Source of the DNA: Ga0077560 sp046330435
GTDB taxonomy: Bacteria > Actinomycetota > Thermoleophilia > Miltoncostaeales > Miltoncostaeaceae
Length of the DNA stretch: 64,000 nucleotides
NCBI GenBank assembly: GCA_046330435.1
Contig: JAXLST010000007.1
Location: 248,001 to 312,000 of the forward strand
Direction of reading: 5' to 3'
The first letter of the stretch is position 1, and each line of letters begins with the position of its first letter. Shown piece after piece: positions 8,716 to 17,422 of the stretch. The notes under the pieces are model-generated. The model was not told the origin of the DNA, did not search any database, and saw only the letters and a list, made by a program, of their open reading frames with translations. Both the position numbers and the translations under genes were made by a program.

Positions 8716-9774
8716 GTGCAGGCCGTGATCCTCGTGGGCGGGGAGGGGACCCGCCTGCGGCCGCTCACCGCGACCCGTCCCAAGCCGATGATGCCGCTGG
8801 TGGACCGCCCGTTCGTGGCGCACCAGCTCGACCACCTGCGGCGCCACGGCATCACCGACGTGGTGTTCAGCTGCGGCTACCGGCCGGACGCCCTGGAGGC
8901 GCACTTCGGCGACGGCGCGTCCATCGGGGTGCGCCTGTCGTATGTGGTCGACCCCATGCCGCTCGGCACGGCCGGCGCCGTCGCGAACGCCATCGGCCTG
9001 CTTGGTGACGAGGACGTCCTGGTGTTCAACGGCGACATCCTCACCGACCTCGACCTGGACGCGTTCATCGCCGCGCACCGCGAGGTGCGGGCCCGCGCGT
9101 CGATCGCCCTCACGCCGGTGGACGACCCGTCCGCCTACGGCCTGGTGCGCCTCAACCCGGACCGCTCCGTGCTGGAGTTCCTGGAGAAGCCCTCGCGCGA
9201 GGAGCTCATGCCGGGCGAGCCGTTCCTCATCAACGCCGGCACCTATCTGCTGAACCGTGCCGTGGTGGCGTCCATCCCCACGGGGCGGGCGGTCTCCATC
9301 GAGCGCGAGATCTTCCCGGACGTCGCGGCCGGCGGCGGGCTGTTCGGCTACCCCAGCCGTTGCTACTGGCGCGACATCGGGACGCCGGCGTCGTACCTGG
9401 AGGCCCACGCCGACGTGCTCGCCGGCCGGGTGCGCACCGACAGCCCCACCGGCGCGGTGCACCTGGGCGAGGGCACGGAGGTCGCAGGCGGCGCGAGCGT
9501 GACCGGCGGAACCGTGCTGGGCGCGGGCAGCCGCGTGGCGGACGGGGCCGTGGTGGACGGCGCGGTGGCCGGCGACGGCGCCGACATCGGCGCCGGGGCG
9601 CGGCTCTCGGGCTGCGTGCTGGGCGCAGGGGTGACCGTCGGCGACGGCGCCGTGCTGGAGGGCCTGGTGGTGGTGGGCGACGGGGCGCGCATCGGCCCGG
9701 GCGTCCACGTGACCGGGCCGGCGAGCATCGACACCGGCGAGCACGTCGCCGAGACCGCGGAGGTGGCGTCGTGA
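8716..9774 (+). CDS. sugar-1-phosphate nucleotidyltransferase (GMPP-like)
   Basis: A 352-residue enzyme that joins NTP and a sugar-1-phosphate to make an NDP-sugar, probably GDP-mannose by context. The nucleotidyltransferase domain starts with GGEGTRLRPLT and KPMMPLVDRP, with the metal-binding Asp in FNGDILTDLD. The last third (from about residue 255) is a left-handed beta-helix with Gly/Ala/Val-rich hexapeptide repeats, as in two-domain ManC/GMPP and GlmU-like proteins. The GTG start at 8716 begins MQAVILVGG and lies 2 bp after the ugd stop; the stop overlaps the next start by 4 bp, so the three genes are coupled. Confidence 0.88.
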   Translation: MQAVILVGGEGTRLRPLTATRPKPMMPLVDRPFVAHQLDHLRRHGITDVVFSCGYRPDALEAHFGDGASIGVRLSYVVDPMPLGTAGAVANAIGLLGDEDVLVFNGDILTDLDLDAFIAAHREVRARASIALTPVDDPSAYGLVRLNPDRSVLEFLEKPSREELMPGEPFLINAGTYLLNRAVVASIPTGRAVSIEREIFPDVAAGGGLFGYPSRCYWRDIGTPASYLEAHADVLAGRVRTDSPTGAVHLGEGTEVAGGASVTGGTVLGAGSRVADGAVVDGAVAGDGADIGAGARLSGCVLGAGVTVGDGAVLEGLVVVGDGARIGPGVHVTGPASIDTGEHVAETAEVAS

Positions 9775-10862
9775 GTGCCGAGATCCTGGACGGGGCGGAG
9801 GCGTACGGCCTGGACACCCTCGGGCTCATCGCGGGCATGGCCGGATCCGCCGCCGCGTGGGACGAGGCCCGCGCCGGGGCGGAGGCCGTGGACCTGGTGT
9901 GGCCCGCGGACGCCGTCCGCAACGTCGCGATCTGCGGCATGGGCGGCTCGGCGATCGCCGCCGACATCGTCGCGGGGACGTGGCGGGAGCGGCTGCGCCA
10001 CCCGGTGAGCGTGCTGCGCGACTACTACGTGCCGGGATGGCTGGGCGAGGAGACCCTGGTGATCCTGTCCTCCTACTCGGGGGGGACCGAGGAGACCCTG
10101 ACCGCCGCCATGCAGGCCCTGGAGCGCAACGCCCTGTGCGTGGCGATCACCAGCGGCGGCAAGCTCGGGAGCTTCTACCGCGACGAGGGCATCCCGGTCA
10201 TCGACCTGCCGCCGGGGCTGCAGCCCCGGGCCGCGATCCTGCGGCTGCTGGTGCCGCTGGTGGTCGTGCTGAGCCGGTTCGGCGTCATCCCGGACGCCGC
10301 CGCGGAGCTCGACGACGCCCGCGGGGCCGTCCAGCGGGCGATGGACGCCCTCAACCCCGCGGTGCCGTACGCGGACAACCTGGCCAAGCAGGTCGCGACG
10401 ATGCTCAAGGACACCGTGCCGGTGTTCTGGGGCGCGGAGGCGACCGCCGCCGTCGCCCAGCGCTGGAAGGGCCAGATCAACGAGAACGCCAAGGCCCCCG
10501 CGTACTGGGGCGTGCTGCCGGAGCTCGACCACAACGAGATCTGCGGCTTCGAGGGCATGGGGGCGTTCGGCCCGCTGTCGCGCCTGGTGCTGCTGCGCGA
10601 CCCCCGGCACCACCGCCAGGTGGAGCGCCGCTTCGACCTCACCCGCGACCTGGTGGCCGAGCACACCGGCGGGGTCATCGAGCTGGCCGCCGAGGGCGAC
10701 ACCGCCCTGGCCCGCGTGATGGACCTGGTGATGCTGGGCGACTACGCGTCCCTGTACCTGGGCCTGCTGCGCGGCGTGGACCCGGGCCCGGTGGAGATGA
10801 TCGGCAAGCTCAAGGGCCGTCTTGCGGACACGGGGTACGGGCGGGCGCAGGGCCCCGCATAG
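9771..10862 (+). CDS. bifunctional phosphoglucose/phosphomannose isomerase (SIS)
   Basis: The 363-residue protein has a duplicated SIS fold. The N-terminal sugar-phosphate pocket motif reads GMGGSAIAADI, then SSYSGGTEET (the Ser/Thr phosphate loop), and the C-terminal half carries the catalytic Glu/His region ELDHNEICGFE. Members of this family interconvert glucose-6-P, fructose-6-P and mannose-6-P in archaea and actinobacteria. Its GTG start overlaps the nucleotidyltransferase stop. It can supply mannose-6-P for the upstream enzyme. A phosphomannomutase, needed between the two steps, is not in this window. Confidence 0.88.
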   Translation: MSAEILDGAEAYGLDTLGLIAGMAGSAAAWDEARAGAEAVDLVWPADAVRNVAICGMGGSAIAADIVAGTWRERLRHPVSVLRDYYVPGWLGEETLVILSSYSGGTEETLTAAMQALERNALCVAITSGGKLGSFYRDEGIPVIDLPPGLQPRAAILRLLVPLVVVLSRFGVIPDAAAELDDARGAVQRAMDALNPAVPYADNLAKQVATMLKDTVPVFWGAEATAAVAQRWKGQINENAKAPAYWGVLPELDHNEICGFEGMGAFGPLSRLVLLRDPRHHRQVERRFDLTRDLVAEHTGGVIELAAEGDTALARVMDLVMLGDYASLYLGLLRGVDPGPVEMIGKLKGRLADTGYGRAQGPA

Positions 10863-10864
10863 CC

Positions 10865-12133
10865 GTGTCCTCCGGGGCCGGACACGACGTCGCGGACCTC
10901 GCCCTGGCCCCCTCGGGCCGGCGGCGCATCGAGTGGGCCGACCGCGACATGCGCGTGCTCGCCGCGATCCGCGAGCGGTTCGCGGCGGAGCGCCCGCTGG
11001 CGGGGATCCGCGTGGCCGCGTCCCTGCACGTGACCGCCGAGACCGCGAACCTCATGCGCACGCTCCGCGCGGGCGGGGCGGACGTGGTGCTGGTCGCCAG
11101 CAACCCGTTATCCACCCAGGATGACGTCGCGGCGGCGCTGGTCGCCGATCACGGCGTGGCGGTCCTCGCGCGGCGCGGCGAGGACACCCCGACCTACTAC
11201 GGCCACATCGACGCGGCGATCGACCACGCCCCGCACGTGACGATGGACGACGGCGCCGACCTCATCGGCGTGATGCACGGCGAGCGCCGGGAGATGCTGG
11301 ACGGGGTGGTGGGCGGCACGGAGGAGACCACCACCGGCGTGGTCCGCCTGCGGGCCCTGGAGCGCAGCGGCGGGCTGGCGTTCCCCGTGGTGTCGGTCAA
11401 CGACGCCGACACCAAGCACATGTTCGACAACCGCTACGGCACCGGGCAGTCCACGGTCGACGGCCTGCTGCGCGCCACCAACATGCTGGTGGCCGGCAAG
11501 CGCGCCGTGGTGGGCGGCTACGGGTGGTGCGGGCGCGGCGTCGCCTCGCGCCTGCGCGGCATGGGGGCGGCGGTGGTGGTGACCGAGGTCGACCCGCTGC
11601 GCGCCCTGGAGGCCGTGATGGACGGCTTCGAGGTGATGCCGTTCGCCGACGCCGCCCGTGTGGGGGACCTGTTCGTGACCGCCACCGGCGACGTCAACGT
11701 GATCCGGCGGGAGCACATCGAGGTGATGAAAGACGGCGCGATCATCGCCAACGCCGGGCACTTCAACGTGGAGATCGACCTGCCGGCCCTCGCGGACCTC
11801 GCCGACGGCGTGCGGGAGGTGCGGCCGTCGGTGGAGGAGTACCGCCTGCGCAACGGTCGGTCGGTGTTCCTGCTGGCGCAGGGGCGGCTGGTGAACCTGT
11901 CGGTCGCCGAGGGCCACCCGGCGGCCGTGATGGACATGAGCTTCGCCAACCAGGCCCTGGTGGTGGAGCACATCGTTCGCGAGGGGCCGGCCCTGGACGT
12001 GCGGGTGCACCGCGTGCCGCCGCACATCGACCGGGAGATCGCGCGCCTCAAGCTCTCCACCCTGGGGATCGGGATCGACGAGCTCACCCCGGAGCAGCGC
12101 GACTACCTCGCCTCGTGGGACCAGGGCACGTGA
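10865..12133 (+). CDS. ahcY: S-adenosylhomocysteinase, short form
   Basis: The 422-residue NAD-dependent hydrolase splits S-adenosylhomocysteine into homocysteine and adenosine. It shows HVTAETANL, the substrate motif EETTTGVVRL, NDADTKHMFDN and the Rossmann motif GYGWCGRG, then NAGHFNVEID. It lacks the ~40-residue insert of mycobacterial and eukaryotic enzymes and ends in YLASWDQGT rather than the C-terminal Lys/Tyr tail, so it is of the archaeal/Thermotoga short type. GTG start 2 bp after the isomerase stop. With mtnA next, the pair recycles products of SAM use. In methanogens a short homologue acts on S-inosylhomocysteine; this cannot be excluded here. Confidence 0.9.
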   Translation: MSSGAGHDVADLALAPSGRRRIEWADRDMRVLAAIRERFAAERPLAGIRVAASLHVTAETANLMRTLRAGGADVVLVASNPLSTQDDVAAALVADHGVAVLARRGEDTPTYYGHIDAAIDHAPHVTMDDGADLIGVMHGERREMLDGVVGGTEETTTGVVRLRALERSGGLAFPVVSVNDADTKHMFDNRYGTGQSTVDGLLRATNMLVAGKRAVVGGYGWCGRGVASRLRGMGAAVVVTEVDPLRALEAVMDGFEVMPFADAARVGDLFVTATGDVNVIRREHIEVMKDGAIIANAGHFNVEIDLPALADLADGVREVRPSVEEYRLRNGRSVFLLAQGRLVNLSVAEGHPAAVMDMSFANQALVVEHIVREGPALDVRVHRVPPHIDREIARLKLSTLGIGIDELTPEQRDYLASWDQGT

Positions 12134-12135
12134 CC

Positions 12136-13221
12136 ATGGACGCGCCGTCCGGCGCCGGCCTGGAGCCGCAGGACATCATCCACCTGGGCGACGGGGAGGT
12201 CCTGATGCTGGACCAGACCCTCCTGCCCGGCGAGGTGGCGCACCGCCGGTGCGTCCACTGGGAGGACGTGGTGGACGCGATCCGCACCATGGTGGTGCGG
12301 GGCGCCCCGGCCATCGGCATCGCGGGGGCAATGGGCGTCGCGCTGGCGGCCCAGCACGCCGACCACGACGACCCGGTGGGGCACCTGGCGGAGATCCGCC
12401 GCGCCGCCGCCGTCATCCGCGACGCGCGCCCCACCGCGGTGAACCTGATGTGGGCGGTCGACCGGCAGCTGCGGATCGCCGCGGACCACCCGGGGCCCAC
12501 CGAGGCGCTCACCGCGTCGCTGCGGCTGTTCGCGCTGCACCTGCACCGCGACGAGGTGCTGCGCTGCCGCGCCATCGGGGCGCACGGCCGCACGATCATC
12601 CACCGAGGCGCCCGCATCCTCACCCACTGCAACGCCGGCGCGCTGGCGACCGGGGGCTACGGCACCGCGCTCGGGGTCATCCGGGCGGCGCACGCGAAGG
12701 ACCCGACGGTGCGGGTGGTGGTGGACGAGACCCGGCCGCTGCTGCAGGGCGCCCGCCTCACCGCCTGGGAGCTGGACCGCGACGGGATCCCGTTCACGCT
12801 CATCGCCGACAACATGGCCGCGGCGCTCATGGCCGAGGGCCGGGTGACGCACGTGGTGGTGGGGGCGGACCGCATCGCCGCCAACGGCGACGTGGTGAAC
12901 AAGATCGGCACCTACGGCCTGGCGGTGCTGGCCCGCGAGCACGGCATCCCGTTCATCGTCGCGGCGCCCACGACCACCGTCGACCTCTCCACGCCCACCG
13001 GGGCGGACGTGCCGGTGGAGGAGCGCCACGCCGACGAGGTGCGCGGGGTGGGGCTGTTCGGGCGACCGGCGGCCGCGCAAGACGCCCCGGTCGCGAACCC
13101 GGCCTTCGACCGCACGCCGGCGCGTCTGGTGGCGGCCATCGTCACCGAGCAGGGCGTCCACCGCCCGCCGTACGACCGCACCCTCGCCGCCGCCGTGGCG
13201 GCCGCCGGCACCGGGGGCTGA
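12136..13221 (+). CDS. mtnA: S-methyl-5-thioribose-1-phosphate isomerase
   Basis: The 361-residue eIF2B-like enzyme converts methylthioribose-1-phosphate to methylthioribulose-1-phosphate in methionine salvage. Visible motifs are LDQTLLPGEV, RGAPAIGIAGA, HCNAGALATGGYGT with the catalytic Cys, and the catalytic Asp region GADRIAANGDVVNKIGT. The ATG at 12136 has AGGG 9 nt upstream; a GTG at 12130 would instead overlap the ahcY stop (GTGA) and is the alternative. The other methionine-salvage enzymes are not adjacent, so it may serve a shunt handling 5'-thio or 5'-deoxy sugars, or its partners lie elsewhere. Confidence 0.9.
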   Translation: MDAPSGAGLEPQDIIHLGDGEVLMLDQTLLPGEVAHRRCVHWEDVVDAIRTMVVRGAPAIGIAGAMGVALAAQHADHDDPVGHLAEIRRAAAVIRDARPTAVNLMWAVDRQLRIAADHPGPTEALTASLRLFALHLHRDEVLRCRAIGAHGRTIIHRGARILTHCNAGALATGGYGTALGVIRAAHAKDPTVRVVVDETRPLLQGARLTAWELDRDGIPFTLIADNMAAALMAEGRVTHVVVGADRIAANGDVVNKIGTYGLAVLAREHGIPFIVAAPTTTVDLSTPTGADVPVEERHADEVRGVGLFGRPAAAQDAPVANPAFDRTPARLVAAIVTEQGVHRPPYDRTLAAAVAAAGTGG

Positions 13222-13242
13222 CGCCCGCGGCGGGCGGCGCGC

Positions 13243-13995
13243 TCAGGAGCGCACGTCCTCCAGGCCGATGATCACGTCGGCCACCGGGCCGGGCGGCTCC
13301 TCGGCGCCGCCGGCGTCCAGGCTGGCGCTGCTGGCCCGCACGACCTTCCCGATCACCGCGAGGTCGCGGCCCGGACCGCCCACGAAGCGGTTGCCCGCGG
13401 ATCGGTCGAACATCCGGTCGCGCCCCGCGCCGCCCATCAGGACGTCGTCGCCGCGGCCGCCCACCAGCAGGTCGTCGCCGGCCCCGCCCAGCAGGGCGGC
13501 CGTCCGGGCGCCCGCGACCACCCGCAGGACGTCGTCCCCGGCGCCGCCCTCGACCAGGCCGTCGGCGACCACCAGATCGTCGCCCGCGCCCGCGTCCACC
13601 CGCGGCGCCAGGATCCCGCCGGGCGCGCTGGACGGGCGCGTGAACCGCACCCGGTCGTCGCCGGCCCCGGTGCGGATCTCCAGGCGCATGCCGGCGGTCG
13701 CGTCGTCGGGACGGCACACCGCGGTGGCGGCGTCGGTGCGGTTGCACACGACGCCGCGGAAGCCCGCCTCGATGCGGGGGTCCAGCGCCAGGGGGCCCGC
13801 GGCGCTGTGCACGCGGACCGTCTCGGGGGCGGGGAACCCGATCACCAGGTCGTCGGCCGTGCCGCGCGGGTCGGTGACCGCGATGCCGCCGGGGCCGGGC
13901 ACCACGGTCGCGGCGGAGGCGTGGACGGCCGTCGCGAGCAGGGCCGCGAGGACGGCGGCGAGGACGGGGATGCGGCGGGCGGTGCGGGCGGTCAC
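13243..13995 (-). CDS. secreted RTX-like (hemolysin-type Ca-binding) protein
   Basis: The 250-residue protein starts with a Sec signal peptide (basic TARTARR, hydrophobic core, cleavage near AHASA, about residue 28). The C-terminal half contains at least six G-G-x-G-x-D-type nonapeptides (GAGDDRVRF, GAGDDLVVA, GGAGDDVLR, GGAGDDLLVGGRGDDVL, GGAGRDRMF), which form calcium-binding parallel beta-rolls. Two cysteines (about 82 and 93) may pair. No catalytic domain is seen. The GTG start has AGGAG about 9 nt upstream. It is divergent from the ComF-like gene. A surface or matrix role is inferred. Confidence 0.7.
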   Translation of the reverse strand: MTARTARRIPVLAAVLAALLATAVHASAATVVPGPGGIAVTDPRGTADDLVIGFPAPETVRVHSAAGPLALDPRIEAGFRGVVCNRTDAATAVCRPDDATAGMRLEIRTGAGDDRVRFTRPSSAPGGILAPRVDAGAGDDLVVADGLVEGGAGDDVLRVVAGARTAALLGGAGDDLLVGGRGDDVLMGGAGRDRMFDRSAGNRFVGGPGRDLAVIGKVVRASSASLDAGGAEEPPGPVADVIIGLEDVRS

Positions 13996-14060
13996 TTCGT
14001 GGGCTCCTGTTCTGTGCGCTCACCCTTCAGAACGCCGCCGGCCCCTGATCCATGCCGGGC

Positions 14061-14076
14061 CATTTGTAAGCAAATG
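14061..14076. promoter_or_regulatory. 16-bp palindrome, candidate operator
   Basis: CATTTG-TAAG-CAAATG is a perfect inverted repeat in an A/T-rich island between the divergent RTX-like and ComF-like genes. It overlaps the -10-like AATGAT (14073-14078) that precedes the ATG at 14085 by 6 nt, so a repressor bound here would block that promoter. Confidence 0.4.
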
Positions 14077-14084
14077 ATGAAGGC

Positions 14085-14843
14085 ATGGGCGAGGCGGCGC
14101 GGGTGCGGCGCGTTCCGTGCGCCACGGGTGCGCGGTGCGCCGTCACCCTGGACCGGATGGCACGCCGTGCGGTTACGTCGATCGCCGAGGTCCTGGCGCC
14201 GGTCACCTGCGCGGTGTGCGGCCTGCCGGGGGCGCCGCTGTGCGCCCGATGCCTGGCCGCGCTGCCGGCGCCCGTCTGGCCGCGCTGCGACGGGTGCGGA
14301 TGCCCCCAGCCGCTGCCCGTGTCCCGGTGCCCGGAGTGCCGCCCCTCGCTGGCCCGGGCGCGCCAGGCGGCGGCGTACGAGGCGGTGGGGGCCGCCGTGA
14401 TGCGCGGCCTCAAGGACCGGGGCCGCCGGGACCTGGCGGCGCCGCTCGCCCGCCTGGTGGTCGCGCGCTGCGCGCCGCCGCCGCCCGGTGCGACGCTCGT
14501 CCCGGTGCCGCTGGGGCCCCGCCGGCTGCGGGAGCGGGGCTACAACCAGAGCGCTCTTCTGGCAGGGCATCTGGCCGCGGCGTGGGGGGCCACCGTGAGT
14601 GCCGGCATCCTGGCCCGCACCCGGGAGGAGCCGCCGCAGCGCGGGGCGGGCCGCACCGCCCGCGCCCGCCAGGCGTCCGGGGCGTTCGCCACCACCCGGT
14701 CCGCGCCCCTCCCGGAGGAGGTCTGGCTTGTCGATGACGTCATCACGACGGGCGCCACGCTCGGCGCGTGCGCCGCCGCCCTTCGCAGGGCGGGCGTCCG
14801 GCGGGTGTGCGCCGTCGCCGTGGCCCGGGCCATGCGTCCCTGA
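14085..14843 (+). CDS. ComF-family amidophosphoribosyltransferase-like protein
   Basis: The 252-residue protein has an N-terminal zinc ribbon (CAVCGLPGAPLCARC and CDGCGCPQ...CPEC) followed by a type-I phosphoribosyltransferase domain with the PRPP-binding motif VWLVDDVITTGATL near residue 217 and the ComF signature RGYNQS. ComF supports DNA uptake in naturally competent bacteria; in others the role is unclear. The start at 14085 follows an AATGAT box 6 nt upstream and adds about 24 residues before the alternative ATG at 14157. No other competence gene is in the window. Downstream is the hibernation factor with its own promoter. Confidence 0.85.
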   Translation: MGEAARVRRVPCATGARCAVTLDRMARRAVTSIAEVLAPVTCAVCGLPGAPLCARCLAALPAPVWPRCDGCGCPQPLPVSRCPECRPSLARARQAAAYEAVGAAVMRGLKDRGRRDLAAPLARLVVARCAPPPPGATLVPVPLGPRRLRERGYNQSALLAGHLAAAWGATVSAGILARTREEPPQRGAGRTARARQASGAFATTRSAPLPEEVWLVDDVITTGATLGACAAALRRAGVRRVCAVAVARAMRP

Positions 14844-14868
14844 CCACCGTGCCGGTCGCGCGCACCGA

Positions 14869-14874
14869 TAGGAT
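14869..14874 (+). promoter_or_regulatory. candidate -10 box of the hibernation factor gene
   Basis: TAGGAT stands 32 nt before the start at 14907, leaving a short leader that includes a GAGGGGG Shine-Dalgarno. It lies in the 63-bp gap after comF. Confidence 0.45.
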
Positions 14875-14906
14875 CAGGACACGGTTTTTCCGCTGAGGGG
14901 GACGCG

Positions 14907-15473
14907 ATGCAGCTGCAGGTGAAGGGCAAGAACATGCCGGTCACGGATGCCCTGTTCGAGCACGCCGAGAAGAAGCTGGAGCGGCTGACGAGGATCCTGC
15001 CCCCGTGGGACGAGGCGCCCCTCGTGGAGCTGGAGCTGTCCATCGAGCGCAACCCGAAGATCGACCGCCCGCAGACCGCGGAGGTCACGGTCCGGGCGAA
15101 GGGCACCGTGCTGCGCGTGCGCGAGAGCGCGGAGGACATGTACATCGCGATCGACCGCGCCGCGCGCAAGCTCGAGCGGCAGGCCGCCCGCTACCGGGAG
15201 CGCCGCCGCCGGCACCGCCCGGCGCACGAGCAGGCCCCGGAGCCCGTGGAGCTCGTCGTGCCGGAGCTGCAGCACGAGGCCGAGGCCGACGCGCCGAAGC
15301 TGGTGAAGACCAAGCGCCACGAGCTCAAGCCCATGACCCCGGAGGACGCCGCCCTCCACATGGACATGCTCCACCACGACTTCTACGTCTTCCGCGACGC
15401 GGAGAGCGGGGAGGTCAACGTGGTCTACCGCCGCGGCGACGGGGACTTCGGGCTCATCGTCCCCGAGGGCTGA
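14907..15473 (+). CDS. hpf: ribosome hibernation promoting factor, long form
   Basis: This 188-residue protein is a long HPF/RaiA. Residues 1-110 form the beta-alpha-beta-beta-beta-alpha ribosome-binding domain (MQLQVKGKNMPVTDALFEHAEKK) that blocks the A and P sites of stalled 30S subunits. The C-terminal 55 residues from about KTKRHELKPMTPEDA form the dimerisation domain (AALHMDMLHHDFYVFRDAESG) that joins two ribosomes into 100S particles. A good Shine-Dalgarno precedes the ATG. The end overlaps the converging membrane-protein gene by 49 bp. Confidence 0.93.
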   Translation: MQLQVKGKNMPVTDALFEHAEKKLERLTRILPPWDEAPLVELELSIERNPKIDRPQTAEVTVRAKGTVLRVRESAEDMYIAIDRAARKLERQAARYRERRRRHRPAHEQAPEPVELVVPELQHEAEADAPKLVKTKRHELKPMTPEDAALHMDMLHHDFYVFRDAESGEVNVVYRRGDGDFGLIVPEG

Positions 15474-16405
15474 CCCCGCGCGATCCGCGCTCCGCCGCCG
15501 CGGACACGGCGGCGGAGCAGGATCAGCCCGGCGGTTGCCAGGATCGCGGTCGCGAGCGCGTCGGGCCGGGCCGTGCCCACCACGGCCTGCAGCAGGATGA
15601 ACGGCCCGGCGAGTCCGGCGACGACCGCCCACCGTTCGTGATCGGTGTGCACCCGTCCATGCCCCCACGCGAGCGCGGCGGCGGGCGGGACCAGCGCCAG
15701 CACCAGCCCGGCCGGCCACGGCACGGGCGCCGAGGGCAACGTCCAGACGGTGAGGAAGTGGGCGGTCACGGCCAGGCCGGTCACCCCGGCCAGGCGCCAC
15801 GCCGAACGCGGCGCGCGTGCCCGGCCCCGTCCGCCCGGTGAGCGGATCGCCAGCGCGCCGAGCACCGTCATGAGCCCCGCCGCGGCCAGGAACTGGGGAA
15901 CCGGCACCGCGAAGAACGCGCCGGAGCCCAGTGAGAGCCCCAGCACCACCAGCATGCCCAGCCCCGCGGCGCCCAGCCCCCGGCGGCCCGCCCAGGCGGT
16001 CGCCCGCCGCCGGGGGAACAGCAGCTCCACCACGGTGATCGAGCACCACACGCTCACCACCGCATGGAACAGCGTGAGGTGCGACGCCATCAGGACGTTC
16101 GTGCCCCACACCCGGCTGTAGGCGGACGCCGCGGGATCGGTGAAGTACTCCGGGGCGAACCAGCTGCGCACCACCAGGGCCTCCTCGAGCACCCCGTACG
16201 CGGCACCCAGCAGCAGCATCCCGCGGAGGCCGAGCGCCCTCCGGCGGACGACCTCACGGATGACGAGGGCCCCGCCTCCGTAGAGCGCGGCCTCGAACAG
16301 CAGGTACTGCGGGAGCGGGAAGGCGGACAGCGGCGTGCTGAGCGACAGGACCTCGCCGATGAAGGGTGCGAGGACCAGGAGGGCCAGGGCCGGAGGCGGC
16401 CTCAT
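15425..16405 (-). CDS. multi-pass membrane protein of unknown function
   Basis: The 326-residue protein has about nine hydrophobic segments and few charged loops; an acidic loop after the third segment contains EEALVVRSWFAPEYFTDPAAS. I do not recognise a family. The start at 16405 makes an ATGA overlap with the upstream membrane gene, and both follow a two-component pair on the same strand, so the four are probably one regulon. The C-terminus runs 49 bp into the 3' end of hpf on the other strand. Confidence 0.6.
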   Translation of the reverse strand: MRPPPALALLVLAPFIGEVLSLSTPLSAFPLPQYLLFEAALYGGGALVIREVVRRRALGLRGMLLLGAAYGVLEEALVVRSWFAPEYFTDPAASAYSRVWGTNVLMASHLTLFHAVVSVWCSITVVELLFPRRRATAWAGRRGLGAAGLGMLVVLGLSLGSGAFFAVPVPQFLAAAGLMTVLGALAIRSPGGRGRARAPRSAWRLAGVTGLAVTAHFLTVWTLPSAPVPWPAGLVLALVPPAAALAWGHGRVHTDHERWAVVAGLAGPFILLQAVVGTARPDALATAILATAGLILLRRRVRGGGARIARGQPSGTMSPKSPSPRR

Positions 16406-17343
16406 GCGCCCACCCGTGCCACCCGGCGCATGCTCCAGACCAGGGCGGCGACGCCCCCGGGGACGCAGAGCACGTAGACCACGACGACCGGGGCGATGCC
16501 GGCGAACGGCTCCGCAGCCGCGTACACCGGCGCCACCGTCACGGGGAGCAGCGCCAGCGGGAGCGTGTCGCGAGCGCGCAGCGGCTCCGCGACGCGATCG
16601 AGGAGCGGCGTCCCCGGCGGCCGCACCCGGCCGCGGCGCAGGGCCAGGAGCGGCAGCGCGAGCAGGGCGGGAAGCAGGACCGCCGCGGGCGGCACGGCGG
16701 GCACGACGGCCAGGGCGAACCACCCCGCGGTGGCGAGCGCCGCCACGGCCAGCGCCAGCCTGCTGGGGGGCCGGTGCGCCGCCGCGGCCAGCCGGTCGCA
16801 GGCCGGGTAGGCGATCGCCAGCGCGGCGGCGAGCCCCGCCGCGTAGGCCGTGACGGCCCACACCGGGGGCGCGCCGAGCTCATCCGGGCCGTGCACGAAC
16901 CCCGCCGTCCAGAGACCGAGCCAGATGCCCAGGGCGCCGACCGTCGCCAGCACCTCCGGGGGACGCCGCCGCCGCAGGACGGCGGGCAGCAGGCACCAGC
17001 CGATGCAGACCGTCAGTGGCGCATGCCAGGCGAGGCCCGTCCAGGACAGGCCGACCGGGAACTCGGCGAACGTCGTGCCGGCGATGGCGCCCTCGACGAG
17101 CCAGCCGAAGAGCGCGCCGACCAGGAAGAGCCCAGCGATCGTGGAGACGGCGAACCGCCGGGCGGCGGCGAGCGCCAGCATGGTCACGACGCTGTATGCG
17201 AGCCACGTGGCGAGGAGGTCCGCGACCCCGGCGTCCTCACGCCAGTGGGCCCAGAACATCCCCTCGGAGAACACCCAGGAGACGGCACCCATTGCGAGGA
17301 GGTGCCCGGTGGCGGTGAGGCGCCGCCGCAGGAGATCGGTCAT
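16402..17343 (-). CDS. multi-pass membrane protein of unknown function
   Basis: The 313-residue protein has nine or ten predicted membrane helices. Acidic/aromatic loops (SEGMFWAHWREDAG, WLVEGAIAGTTFAEFP, GFVHGPDELG) lie between them. It shares overall size and topology with the gene that overlaps it at 16402-16405, and the two may form a heteromeric membrane complex, which is inference. It begins 79 bp downstream of the response regulator stop. Start ATG at 17343 (MTDLLRRRLTATG). Confidence 0.6.
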   Translation of the reverse strand: MTDLLRRRLTATGHLLAMGAVSWVFSEGMFWAHWREDAGVADLLATWLAYSVVTMLALAAARRFAVSTIAGLFLVGALFGWLVEGAIAGTTFAEFPVGLSWTGLAWHAPLTVCIGWCLLPAVLRRRRPPEVLATVGALGIWLGLWTAGFVHGPDELGAPPVWAVTAYAAGLAAALAIAYPACDRLAAAAHRPPSRLALAVAALATAGWFALAVVPAVPPAAVLLPALLALPLLALRRGRVRPPGTPLLDRVAEPLRARDTLPLALLPVTVAPVYAAAEPFAGIAPVVVVYVLCVPGGVAALVWSMRRVARVGA

Positions 17344-17422
17344 GTCCCGACGCTAGGCGCGCGTCGCCGTGGTGGCGTCGGACCGGGGGCGGATCCGTCA
17401 TGCGCCCACGGGCTGATCCGGG

